From Hyaloperonospora brassicae (lineage: Eukaryota > Oomycota > Peronosporomycetes > Peronosporales > Peronosporaceae), in NCBI GenBank assembly GCA_947650285.1, contig CANTFL010000553.1:62001-126000 (forward strand): a DNA stretch of 64,000 bases, given 5' to 3'. How positions within the stretch are numbered: position 1 is the first letter of the stretch; each line of letters opens with the position of its first letter. Below the pieces are notes generated by a model that ran no database searches, was not told the DNA's origin, and worked only from the letters and a program-made list of their open reading frames with translations. The position numbers were made by a program, and so were the translations under genes. Shown in pieces: positions 42,414 to 53,999 of this stretch.

Positions 42414-43935
42414 CCCAATCCTACATGGAGATTGATAGATACAAACCCACCTTTTGATACGTACACAAATCCCTGAAATAGAGGTATCTCTTTAAGTACC
42501 GTTACTTCCCTAACTAGGTTTATTACAACACTTATACATGAAAATGCTCTATAAATATTATTCGCTTTGTACATACCCTTCCGTCTTACAGGCATCTTTT
42601 GTGTCAGCACATACCCTCGCGTACGACTTTCGCTTTCATTATCCGGTACACCCCCTATTAATTCCCCTGGTACTACCAATTCTCCTTTATTATGGCATCC
42701 AAAACAACGTTAACAACGCCCGAGATACGAGTAGCATTTAGCCGTACGGCCGCGTGAAATTCCGCGGCTAGAAGCAAAGGGGCGCAGCATGTGATCTGCG
42801 CGTTGCTCTGATCCCTGTCACACCCACCATTTGTCTCGTTATGGCGCTGTACGAGATCCTCTTTTTTATATAAGTAAACTGCCTGCACGGCCACAGGAGA
42901 CCGTCTCGTTGCTGAGCAGGGCGGCGTTTGTGCACGGACGACAACGAAGCAGCTGTCACTTCTCTGTCGCAGCCGTTCGAAGCTACTCGGTCGATTGTCA
43001 ATGGATTCCGCACGATCGTTCTGGTGGCCAGCTACCGCGACTCGACAAGGTGAGTAGATGTCACATATACACATTGGGGTACTTGTACGTGTTTACATCC
43101 GACTTCTAGATGATTATTTGGTGACTTTTTAGGATGTGAAATGTGTCTTTGACCTGCTTAGGTGCTCGAAGTCGCTGCGGTTGATCTTTGAAAGTGCAGC
43201 AGCGCTATACAATCGCAAAATTAGAATTTGTGATCAGATATATCCTACAGGGACGAGCGCTCGTGCTCCGACGTGTTTTGTGATCTTGTTGGGAAAGACG
43301 ACTGTCACCGCGCATAACTTGTGTCGTCTCAGATCGACGCTGTTAATGCGACGTTTGGTCATTGACGAGGCGTCAGGAAGTTTTTTCTTTGGAGGCGGCT
43401 GTAGACTCACTTGCTGCTGCTGCTGATAGTTTTGTGTTTAATCGGATGCGGTGTTGGGTTCCACTGCTGCGCGTTATTAACGGAAAGGTCATCATGGACT
43501 AGTATTTCTGCCTGACAATTGACTCTGCACATGATACCTGTGCGCGATAGAGACGAGAAGATTATCGTGCAGAGGAATTCTATTGAGGATCCGAACGTCA
43601 TCCTTTGATCTACTTACAGTCCACAGAACATTGACGGATCACGGTGTGGATGACAAGTAATATAATTGTCTTTAGAAAAAGGAAAATGGTAGTAATAGGG
43701 GTACTTGTAGGCGAGTGCACCGGATAATGAGAGCGGAAGTCGTACGCGAGGTTGTGTGCTGACACAAAAGAGGCCTCTAAGACTGAGAGGTATGTACAAA
43801 GCAAAGTATATTTAAATGTCATTTTGTATGTATAAGTGTGCAGAACCTAGTTGGAGGGTAACAGTACTTAAAGAGAAATCTCTATATATCAGGTCGTGCA
43901 TGTATCAGAGGATGGGTGTGCATTGATGTATCTTA
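42414..43935. mobile_element. Element with long (~240 bp) inverted arms
   Basis: The stretch 42432-42670 matches the complement of 43690-43925. Shared words include TCTCTTTAAGTAC, AACTAGGTT, CACTTATACAT and, in both arms, coding-like SFVSAH and LAYDFR. The arms are about 80% alike. TTGATTTAA stands outside both ends (42405-42413 and 43936-43944), a possible 9-bp target duplication, but the outermost 20 bp of the arms do not pair, so the true ends are uncertain. It is probably an old MULE or foldback element. Confidence 0.6.
42680..43600 (+). pseudogene. Unrecognised coding remnant inside long-arm element
   Basis: A plus frame starts ATG at about 42691 (MASKTTLTTPEIRVAFSRT), with stops, and continues through 43047. 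Then a GTGAGT...AG stretch (43049-43133) looks like an 85-bp intron, and the frame 43136-43426 follows (KCVFDLLRCSKSLRLIFESA, a spacing that could suit a helical transposase part). The minus strand is open for 133 codons over 42673-43074. The family is not determined. Confidence 0.35.
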
Positions 43936-43944
43936 TTGATTTAA

Positions 43945-44700
43945 TGCGCGCTTCTGACTGATGTGGTCCCTACATGGTGAACTAGAAAGATCGCGATGGC
44001 ATCGACAATGACGTCACCTCGTGATGTCGTCCCATGATGCCACCTTATTAGTTTTGTGTGATTCACACCAAGCACAGTTCAGTTTGGCTACATGATGTGT
44101 ACCACATATACTCGAATAGGTACGCCCTTGATGAGCCTTAGTCAGGACTAGGTCAAAAGTGTCTGCCCACTTAAGACCACACTTTTATCACCGTCGGACA
44201 TAAGTGCCGAATGACGGTTTTAGCCTTTTACATCCTCCCTCTTAAGAACGTTTCTCTTATCATTGTGAAATCGACATAAGAAACCCGTAAATGGAAAGCC
44301 ATGTTATACTTCCCGCGTGTCATTTGAGTGGTTGGTCTGGAGCTGCCTGTTAGTTCAGTCGTAAGAGGGATTTTGCACGGAGTTCGCATACCACTTAATC
44401 GTAGACAATAGGTGGTTAGTCTGTATAGACACTTAAACATTTATAGCACAAAACATGAGCGTGGCAATAACGCGCCATCTTCACAAATCGCCGCCGTCAC
44501 GAATTCGACTGCTACTTCTGCTTTCGTGTCGTCGACAAGCACAACGGATCTAAATAACGCAAGCGGAGAATGATCCTTCTATTATTGTAGATTACAATGA
44601 GAGTACGCCGCTGCCGTACCAATTAACTGACGAAGACATTTAGCGACTGTGGTATGGTGAAAACGCTGCAAAGCTCATCGCTGATACACAGTATGCTCCT
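43945..44700. other. Unassigned sequence
   Basis: A 70-codon minus frame (44228-44440) and a plus-strand stretch near 44575-44700 (DPSIIVDYNESTPLPYQLTD) read like protein but are short and isolated. The latter runs on into the LTR at 44701, so it may be chance. Confidence 0.3.
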
Positions 44701-45171
44701 TGTATCAAAGCTGTACAGCTCTTTCCATCTGAGGAAGACTTAACGCTCAATGAGCAACCTATGACAAAGAACTCGACTCAGCGAGTTAATGAGATCAAAG
44801 AGCTTACGGCCCTTCTTCGGGGGGACTAACCGATTAAAAGAATGACAGCGCAGACTGCTAAAGAGCATCTACCTTGACGAAGCGTTTGCAAGATTCTTAC
44901 CGATTGCAAGACGTCTTAGGAAGGAACGTGTCTTCTGAGGATCTGAAAGAGAGCGGGATTTGATTTATTTTATCCAAAATCGAACCACAGACTGACGTAC
45001 TTAATCTGGACACTAACGTTCTAATCATCATCTCTTACAAGATCTCGCCTTTTGGTGGCTGACACACGTCAGTCCCTAACAACTAACATGGCGTTCTAAT
45101 ATCAATTATAACGGGACTATATCTCTGGTGTAAATCACACTATGTTGAGTAACGTTTTTACACTCTTGTAG
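44701..45171 (-). repeat. 3' LTR of third gypsy copy, eroded
   Basis: Aligns along its whole length with the chromovirus LTRs: TGTATCAAAGCTGTACAGCTC against TGTAGCGGAGCTACACAGCTC at the start, GAGGAAGACTTAACGCTC, GCAAGACG, ACGTGTCTT and GTTCTAATATCA inside. Overall similarity is only about 65-70% by eye, so it belongs to a related, older family. It lies downstream of the minus-strand pol remnant at 46.5-49.3 kb. Confidence 0.75.
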
Positions 45172-46015
45172 CAACGGCATCTAATATAGCGGTGGATACA
45201 CAGCCTAACGACAACTAAACTACTTTATATCATATGTGTAACCTAGAACAAGAAATTATAAATGAAGCGCAGCTTAAGAAAGTACAGTCGCCTATACGCT
45301 TTACAAGATACGTATGAACTTCGAGCCAATAATGTGTAATTGTCCGACTTAGACATCGTTGCGCATTAAGCTTAACAAGAAATACCGAAACTTGGTATAT
45401 CGGTGTTTTAAGAGCATTGATCAAAAGCAGCTATTTATTCGGTAAGCGCACGATGCCACCACCATCCAAATGGACATAAATCAGATGTTCTTTTGCAGCT
45501 CTTTAATTGACTGCAACCACAGACGTTATAAATATGATGGCGTCTTTTTTAAATATAAATCAAAGGGTTAGATTCTTGCCCGCATCACCTATGTTCCTGT
45601 GGCGTTGTTTCCCAGTGAACCGACCAACTTGTATAAGGCGGCTTGCTATGCCGTTCCCCACCAGAATAAGATGCGATGGTGCAGCGGTCGAAGCGATTAA
45701 ATTTCTCACTTGAGCTTACGCGCTTGTAAACGGGTGGAATGAATTTCTTACGTCATCCCGCTACTCCCATTTCGCTGGTCCAATTGGACCTAGCGGGCTT
45801 TCTGGAGCTGGTGTGTCCACTCGTAAGTAGCAACCAGGACATGCACGTCGATATGCGAGGCGTCAACCGGTTATTTTAAGAATCAAAAAGTCTGAGTGTA
45901 TCTTTTTCCTAGAACAAAATTATTAATCTCTGCTTATTTAGACGCTGGGCAACCAAAATTCCAACAAGGTACGTTGCTTTTCTGTAGTGTATTAGAGTGT
46001 CGTAGATCCCCGACA

Positions 46016-46377
46016 CTAGCGTCGACTATAATCGATTGTTGACGTCCCATGTGACCTGCTCCGACGCAGGCACATAAATCTTCCGTAGACAAAGAGAAAG
46101 TAAAATTTTAGAGTCAATTTTTTCGCCACTAACCATGATGGTGCGAGACTTCCAGATGAATTGTCGGCAGGGTTACAACCGCCTGAATCTCCGAATCGAC
46201 ATTTGGAGCAATAATGTGCTGAGACAACCGTGTCAAGTGCGAAGTATACCTTGCTATCAAGGTCCACAGCCAAGCGGGAGACATTGGTCCGACAGAACGA
46301 ATATTTTGATTTTCATCCCCTCTATGACAACGCGGCTCGTTGCATTTTCGACATCGTTTTTCAAACGTTAAACTCAT
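46016..46377 (-). pseudogene. Unrecognised Cys-containing remnant near the end of gypsy copy 3
   Basis: Two minus frames (46377-46129 and 46273-46016) share a shift and read KRCRKCNEPRCHRGDENQNI, then YFALDTVVSAHYCSKCRFGD and SGSLAPSWLVAKK. The text is protein-like and follows the post-integrase part, so it may be the pol C-terminus. I know no domain with this pattern. Confidence 0.35.
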
Positions 46378-46479
46378 GCGGGCATGTGATCTCTTGATAT
46401 TCTTATTATCTCTTTAATTGACCCACGTAGCCTACGTTGTCTTTCTTCATATAAGGCGAAAGTGAGAGCCTACAGTTTA

Positions 46480-46660
46480 GGTCTTTTGCCTCCTCGACCA
46501 CTATATACGGCTTTTAAATGCGGCATAACCACTGTATACGGTAACTATAGCGGCACTAGTTCAATCGTACCCCCTGGCGAAACTGACACTGTATTTCTAT
46601 GCAGAGTAGCGATACTTAATCAAACTTTGTCCCCTACGCTATAGCGTTAATTGTTTCTGC
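46480..46660 (-). pseudogene. Post-integrase domain, gypsy copy 3
   Basis: On the minus strand: RYSVGDKV, stop, LSIATLHRNTVSVSPGG and then YTVVMPHLKAVY. G-D-K-V-L-L-S and the later G/L-P-Y-T-V correspond to the GPY/F-type integrase C-terminus (compare YEVGDQVLLNAKNLP at 36.8 kb). Confidence 0.6.
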
Positions 46661-47278
46661 GACCACTTTAGTCTGCACACTGCTTTTGCTTGTTCTGTGC
46701 ACTTTTATGTCGCCACATACATTTTTTGTAATGGCTAAACGTTTTTTTTAGATAACGATGAGCCCCGCTCAAGATTTATCTATTTTGCTCGCCTATGGCA
46801 CCGTAAACCAATTGGTCATGGGTCATATCTGCAAGAAAGGATATGTCACTATCATCTTGTAGCACAGTCGTATTATGCCGTGACTCTTCACTGACACTTT
46901 TTTATGTCAGGACTACTGCTTCCTTTGCAGGGTTATCAAAATTAGTATCTTTCTTCGCAATTGGCGAACCTATTACCCTCTTGTGCATGCGCCTCGAGAT
47001 AATTAAGGAACTCTCCCCCACTAAGAATATAGCTGTTTGAAACGAGAATGGTTAACGTGGGTGACACAGACCGTTCATATATTATGGTGTCTACCCGTAA
47101 CGGCGTAGATACTTTCATTATTGCAAATATATACTAATGACTAGTATATTGTTCATACTTGGAAGTTGTTTTAGTACGCAATTCATTTGCCACGACCCGG
47201 ATGGATCGTTTAGTTTAGTTGTCGTTATGGGGATGATCTGTGGTAGATACATGAATCTTGCTACCCATCAACTGAAAC

Positions 47279-47461
47279 CTATGTCGCCAAATCCCACGTA
47301 GAACGCGGATATTTGTCTAAAATATTGGAATCTGGCATCCCGTGTAGTCGATACATGGGTTTAGGAACAAGATATATGTCTCTGCCTGTGATTATAATGC
47401 TACATGATGCCAATGCACCATCGTGCTCAGTCTGTAGACAAAGACGACGATTTCCGTCCAT
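47279..47461 (-). pseudogene. Integrase core fragment, gypsy copy 3
   Basis: A 60-codon frame ends YRLHGMPDSNILDKYPRSTW. In gypsy integrases the sequence is R-L-H-G-(M/L)-P-x-x-I-(I/L)-S-D-R-D-P-R-F. The match is clear, but the site is altered around the second Asp (L-D-K-Y-P). Confidence 0.6.
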
Positions 47462-47938
47462 ATGTTGTGGTCAGGCGGTATTCCAAACATAAATTATAAG
47501 CTGACATACTTCCACAAATTCGTTGGTACTAGATGCGGCTTCACTGGCGCACCGGTGAAAGGTAAATGGTAAATGCGCTTACACTAGTTGCAGGATAAAT
47601 ATAATTGGCTGCCCGCCTACACAGGTGCGGCCGTCAAGGTTCCTCTGACAATCATAAGAATGGCTTCTCACGGCCCAATTGAAATACCCGGCGGTGACAT
47701 AATGCTCGTAAAATTATACAGCTTGAGTAATGTGAAATGCGAGGTACATTTTCTTGAGTGAACACAAGGTGAAAGTTGATTGGCATAACATTTAATATAA
47801 TAAAATAAAGATGCTATCTTTGCTTTTAGGTGCGACAAATGGTTAATATTTTTCCATCATAAGATCCAACAGCAGGCGTTATCTATGTCCAGACCTCAAC
47901 TCGGCTTCATCTTGGAGGCCAATGAGCTCATCACGTGG

Positions 47939-48390
47939 TTAACATATACTGTTGCCAGCGTTTTTGACTTGGTCCGTAATACAGCACGCGACACGCTTGT
48001 TAAGGTTTCTTAGTTCGAAGTCTGGTCTACGTGACATCGCGTCAGCCAAGACATTTGACTCACGCAGATTATATTCGACTTGGAGTTGATTCGAAGATGA
48101 AGTTAAGCCTAATTTCCATATTAGGCGAGAGTCCGATGAGTTTAGTGCGGTCCGCAGTGATGTGTGATCTGCTCTGATTTTAAAGTTTCGGTATCGGATA
48201 AGTGCAACGAAATTTGAAAGGGAGAACACTACATTATAAGTAGCATTTTTTTTCAGTAATGGCAATTTGTTTTCACGAATTTTAGTTGCCCGGACGAATA
48301 CGAAACGACACAGTGAATGCCTTCATCTGCATAAATGCGAGACCGATAATAAAATTAATCGCATCGCAGACAAAAGTAAAGGGGTTATCC
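47939..48390 (-). pseudogene. RNase H, gypsy copy 3
   Basis: Starts near 48390 with FTFVCDAINFIIG (F-V-V-C-D-A-S-D-F-A-I-G expected), then after a shift the frame 48265-47939 gives FKIRADHTSLRTALNSSDSR and LQVEYNLRESNVLADAMSRR. Order and motifs are those of gypsy RNase H. Confidence 0.8.
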
Positions 48391-48658
48391 GCGGCTTATA
48401 ATTCCACGTCTGGAGCCTTAACATGAAATTATTGTACTGAGGTAAACGCATCTACTTATTGCTGCGACCAACATTACCCTACATCGTATACAGGAGTTTA
48501 GACAATTGTTTAGTTGATTCTACATTTTTTGCTGTTTTTATGCAATTAAAATGAATTCCGAAAAATTGGCCCGTTTTCCAAACATGTCGTATGACATTCC
48601 GATCTTGAACTATCTATACATTTTTTGAGTCTGCTCGTTAACCTTGTTTACCCATGGT

Positions 48659-49267
48659 TCAGCCCAGTTTAGCAATTCGGGTACCCTTGAACCTCTTTTT
48701 TGAGCTAAAGCACATTTCGACGCGATGCAGAGTTTGACACATCGTCTTATTGACTTTTGTACATGCCATTTCGCATCGAACATCCTCGACCCTCACATAT
48801 ACCAATACATTGTCAAAATAGCGATGTGCTTTAGCACGGTGCTGGCGCATCAAAAAGCGACCACTTAAATATATGCCGCCGGTGCACACTCAACCGTTGC
48901 GGCATCGCTAGCCAATACCAGCAACATACCGACTGGGGCCCTTAAGAACGCCTTGGCTATATCGGTCTCATTCATGAGTAACTGATAGCATCTATCTCAT
49001 CAGATCTAAAGCGTAAAAGATAATTGACAATAATTAAGCTTGATTTGACGTCTTTTCGTAGACCGGGACTTGCGCAGGAATGGTGGCAGTTGTAATCTTA
49101 TTGTGAGAGTATAACACGCACCAAACACCTGTTGCCTTGCGAAAACAAAAGGCCGAGCTGTAATAGGGCGATTGGCTCTCACGCACATGATTCACCTTGA
49201 ATAGCTTTTCGAAGAACTCATCTATGTACTCGATCTGTTCTAATTGCAACGGCCACTTCCTAGTCAC
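48659..49267 (-). pseudogene. Reverse transcriptase, gypsy copy 3
   Basis: The N-terminal part (49267-49034: TRKWPLQLEQIEYIDEFFEK, NHVRESQSPYYSSAFCFRKA) is well kept. The palm (48889-48659) holds the catalytic box as RYFDNVLVYVR, with Asn for the second Asp, so the enzyme is dead. Stops and shifts separate the two. Confidence 0.8.
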
Positions 49268-49800
49268 AAGACGTATTTGGTACTAGGTTCGAAATTCGAT
49301 TAAATTCCGTCTCTGATACGCCTAATGGCTTGTGGGCGGCTCGGTACTATTTGTGAGAAAATATTAACTCCGTCTCCACAGAACTAAATAAAATGTATTG
49401 CTCTTCAGGCGTCACACCCTTTTAGCGACCTTTGTTGTCTTTACGGTCTTTAAGACGCTCACGGTCATTTAAATAAATAAAAGTCTTTCACGGTCAAATT
49501 CAGGTCCACCAGTTTGAGTTTTGGTCATGTTCTTTAAAATTTGAGTAATTTATACTAGCATTTCGTGTACTGTCGGGTAACAGCGATAGCCTCTTGTTTA
49601 TGGTAGGTCTAGCTTGCGTGAAATTCGTTACCGCACTCGACATGGTCTGCGAGAGCGACATTCTAATATTCATAGTGTAAAGATCTTTTACGGGATCCTT
49701 TTGACAGCCACACTTGATCCTTTTCACCCTGATGTAAGATGTACAGAATTGCACACCCTGCATATTTATCACTTGAGCAACGACATCCTGGATCAATCAT

Positions 49801-52800
49801 CCTTCTGGCACGTTTCACTTACCAATCCCATTCGCCTCTTATCTTTCTCCTCTGATTTTTATGCTCACATTGATGCAATATTTAGTGTAAATCTATTCCT
49901 TGTCTTGTCTCATTTGTAAAATATCACTCTTTGCCAGAATGATTGCCAACTCTTGGTTGCTGTCAGCTTCGCAGCGTCACAATATTGGCTTGGAATAATC
50001 AAACACATTGCTTGTCTTTGTCTTATTCTGTCGAACTCGACTTTGTCATGTATTGCAGCTTCGAATGGGCATCAAATCTACGTACCAAAAAAATATTGTC
50101 TTCGTCCTGACAGTCTCTCAATTATTTATTGCGTTGAGTATTTATAAAAAAACATCTCGACATACCTGCTGCGGGTCTTTCACTTCTAAATGAAATTAAA
50201 TCTGTCAACGCTGCATTCTTGTTGTTCATTTTTTTAGTACGGTTGCTGAGGGTGTCCTTGTTTATGATCTGCATCATCTTGAATAATGACTCGAAATAGT
50301 TACGCAAAAAATATATAGTTTTTTTATCTTGTCGATCGAGTTTTGGGGCCCCAAACTGGTATAAGCATTATTTAAATACTTTTAAAACCTCTACTGCATC
50401 TGGTTCGCTCTTTATTTTGCAATCACAAATCCATTTTCACGAGCTTGAAAAAAAACTGTGTTATCTTGTCGAGACATTTTTTAAAAATGGTATGACGATG
50501 TCCAACGAAATCACTAAAGGGACCTTTTCCCAAAACTGTTTCCTGAACAATATTCATCTAGCTTTGAATTACTCATGATGGTAATGGGCAATCTAAACAC
50601 GCTTGCACGTTTGTTTGTCTTAATTGTCTTGACGTATTCAATTAAGCTCACATCAGTAGTATTTCTGTTTAAACATGAAGTAAGTGCGTAAATATAATCT
50701 AATTCTCACTTAAAATATAATCATGACTGTTCAGCAGGATCGCATCGACTTGTTTTGTATGCGCCACCACTTCTAATCATAATGTCTGTTTAGGTCGAGA
50801 ATGTGTATCTTAGCCGGCCTTTGTATCAGAGGATCCCGTCTTTTTCAGTATTATACCGGTCTGCCACCTTCCTTGCGCTGCTGACGCTACTATACTTTTG
50901 GACAATGCCTATAATCATTTATCATCTAGTCTCTATAGCGTCGTTTCGTTAACGTCTCGTATATCGATCATTTACCCTTTCCATACTCCTTGCCCATCGG
51001 TCTTTCTGGGTTCTGACGGTGTGTCTCCTTACCATCCTGCTTGTCGGGACACTTGTCGTTAAAATCAAACTCGCCGTGTTGTTTTTTATGATTGCCGACC
51101 ATCTTAGTTGGACTTAGCCAACTTCTGCCTAAAACTTGCCTCCACACTACTTCTCTTGAATGCGGCTCACCGCCCGTAATCTCGCCACAGTTATCCTGTG
51201 CAGTTTTATTCTCCCCATATTTGTATCGAAAGATGCTTAAGTCAGCGCGTCACCGCGGCTTCATAGCTTTACAATATATACAAATTATGAATGGGCTCAA
51301 AAACCTCCGTTACTTCATTGTAAAACTTTATAAATTTATCTGTAGCTTACTTCTTTTACAATCAATCAATTACAAAGTTTGTTGCCTGGCGCGACAAGTG
51401 TCGCCCAAATAAGTAAAGTCTGCCACATAATATATAACGCCACACGTGTATATCGTTTCATGGCAGCACACTCCACAATATTGACGGTAGTCGCGGCCAA
51501 GTGTGCAGTATTGGCCACATCACAGGTTTCATTTTGGCAAACTTTACAGTATCTACTCAAAACAAGCTGATTCGCTGTGTTTATTTGTATCAGCATAACC
51601 TTCAATAGAAATAACAAATCTGTTTAGTATAGTTATCCCCGTGGTCAATTTGTTCTTAGTCGTATCTGAACATTCTTTTGGCTTGCTGATGGAGCCTCAA
51701 AATGGACGAAAGACTCATCATTTAATACAGCTGATGTTATCAAAGCCTGTAGCACTGTATGGATTCGACATCTTATTTTCTTACTAGCTCATTTATCTTG
51801 TGTTACGATGAAAAAGAAAGCAAAAAAGAGCGAAGCGTTACTACAGCTAATGCGATGCTTCACTTGAGCGTGGAGAAGCGCGTGTACGCATGTATTGTCT
51901 TCCTTGTCAGCAGTGTGCATATGACTGATAATCAGCTGATGTAACAATGCTTAGGTTGTCCACTCGGCAGGATGGTATATTTTTCGCTAAAATTTATACG
52001 TGACCGCCGTATCTCACCGGGTGTAGTTTATCGTCATGGCGTTTCAATAATTGTGCTGCTCATTGCACACTGTTAACAAAAACCAATAAGCTGTCGCCTT
52101 ACTTCGGATCTATATGATGTGATACCGGGGTTTGATCGATCCCATACTAGAGACGGGCAAAAGAAGCGTGCGCAACTGTGATAATTGTATACCAATTGCA
52201 ATTGACCACACCTATCTGGAAAAAAGGAACCATAGACAGCAAATTTTACGTAAAACGACTAGAATAGTTGACGACTGAAATATAAGATTGCACCCCTTTT
52301 GTAATCTGGGAAAAAGAACTACTGCGCTGGCTATTAAGTTTGCCGGTTTAACTGATATACCAGTGAGCAAACTTTCAGCAAAGAAAAATCGACTCGGATT
52401 TGCTCGAAGTTCCGCTAGCCAGATTTGTAAAACGTTTTACTGTGTGTCGGATCAGCGTCAGTTTATTTACCAAAGCAGATGACATGCACACACAATCGAC
52501 GTTTTTTAAGTTTTTTTAGTATGGAGACGTTTACGTTGCCTCAAAATAAACGATTTACTTGCGTAGAACTAACAAGACGTTGCAACGGATACGCCACCTA
52601 GACAGAATAAATATTAGATTTCTCAATTGGTTATTTTACGTGTAATAGTACATCCTTGTATAGGCCGGTCCATCTGTTTGTCGACTCAGTTTCGTTTGAT
52701 TTAGTACTCTTTGTTTTGTGTATGCAAAGTTGTTCCATCGCCCGTCCAGCGGAATATTATTCTCGCATTATGCGCAACTGATAATGATTTGATGGATTAT

Positions 52801-53999
52801 AGCAGCTTTTCAGCCCAAATGGCAATTTTAACCATCTTGTTTTGTCATTGTCACTGCCCATAATCTGCTGGCATCATGTTACGATCAATACCATTAAAAA
52901 GCTTAGCTCTGTAAGGAGACCTTCAACAAGAGACATGGAATATGAGATGCATAATTTCACTTCATTTGCCCTCCTGTTATTAATACATTGGAGAATTTAG
53001 ACCCTATTCTTTTTTGGCGCAGTAACGATGGGCGTCAATCACATAGTCTTAAATGATCTACCATTCGTGCTTTAAGAAAGATTATCTAAGTTCATACAGC
53101 GCCACTAGATGATATAGCGGTTTGCGTAGAGCACGTCGCTTAATCAATTTAAATTATGGAACATCTGTATTCCACATTAAGCTGCATGCCAATGGTGGAA
53201 TTTCTTTGCCACTTACATTCATTATCCATTTAATTTCTCCAGCACAGTAATCAATCTGTTGCATGAAGGTTAGTCTTAGTCAGATGATTGCACATATGCA
53301 GCTTATGAATCCGATGTAGTTGATTACAGCGTCGTGATATTTTTTATACAAAATATTATAAGAGCACAGTCAATAAGATCGAATTTCTATGCTCTGTTAT
53401 CGTATCCGATCAAGGCATTAGCCTGTTCAGCGTTGACCTCAATCAACCTTGGACGTCCTACGGCGTATAGAGAACACATTTTATTTGATCAAGATCTTCT
53501 ACCGATATATTTGTCGTTTCTAGGTTTTGTGCTTGCAGTACTGGAATCGTAGAGTCATATCCGTTGACATGACACTGATATCCCAAAATCGCCATGTCAA
53601 TCTTATTTATTAAGCTTACCGTATTATCCCGAAGTTTGAGATCTTAAAGCCCCGCCCATCTTATGTCAAATTTGGTAGGTCGTACTCGTCAATTCTAGAG
53701 GTTCAATTTCTAAAATTTAATGAGTTTCGACCAGGTTTTAGGACTGCGTCTCTGCTGATGGGGAAACCATTACACGTATTTATCACCGACATTTTTGCTG
53801 TAAAAAATTCTGGACTTACATTGTTCTCATCTTCATCCGCGATATTGCCAATCGATCGCGGCGCCCTGGCATGTCTGTCTTGTCGTGTAACGCGTAATTT
53901 GCTATTATTTGTGTGATGTAAAAAGCAATCATCTTTTGCTCGTCTTTGGCTTGCGAAGGATATCATTAGTGTTTAAGTTCAACTAGGATATGAATCTAT
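49801..53999. other. AT-rich sequence, nothing supported
   Basis: Base composition becomes more AT-rich. Frames are short (at most 106 codons, plus 51092-51412) and none has a motif. No tandem array, LTR partner or tRNA was noticed. The missing 5' end of gypsy copy 3 may be hidden near 49.8-51 kb. Confidence 0.35.

Larger units (their letters stand above)
45172..49800 (-). mobile_element. Third gypsy element, heavily eroded pol
   Basis: From right to left on the minus strand: RT N-terminal part (49267-49006), RT palm (48889-48659), RNase H (about 48390-47939), integrase core (about 47461-47279), post-integrase region (about 46660-46480), then the LTR at 45171. The order is that of gypsy. A minus frame at 49796-49500 may be protease or spacer. 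No 5' LTR is seen, so the gag end is lost or beyond recognition in the sequence to the right. Confidence 0.75.

Noticed and set aside
42538..42741. Small ORF with a near-identical partner at 43610-43822 as a duplicated gene pair
   Set aside because: The two are the inverted arms of one element, so the similarity reflects TIR structure and not gene duplication.
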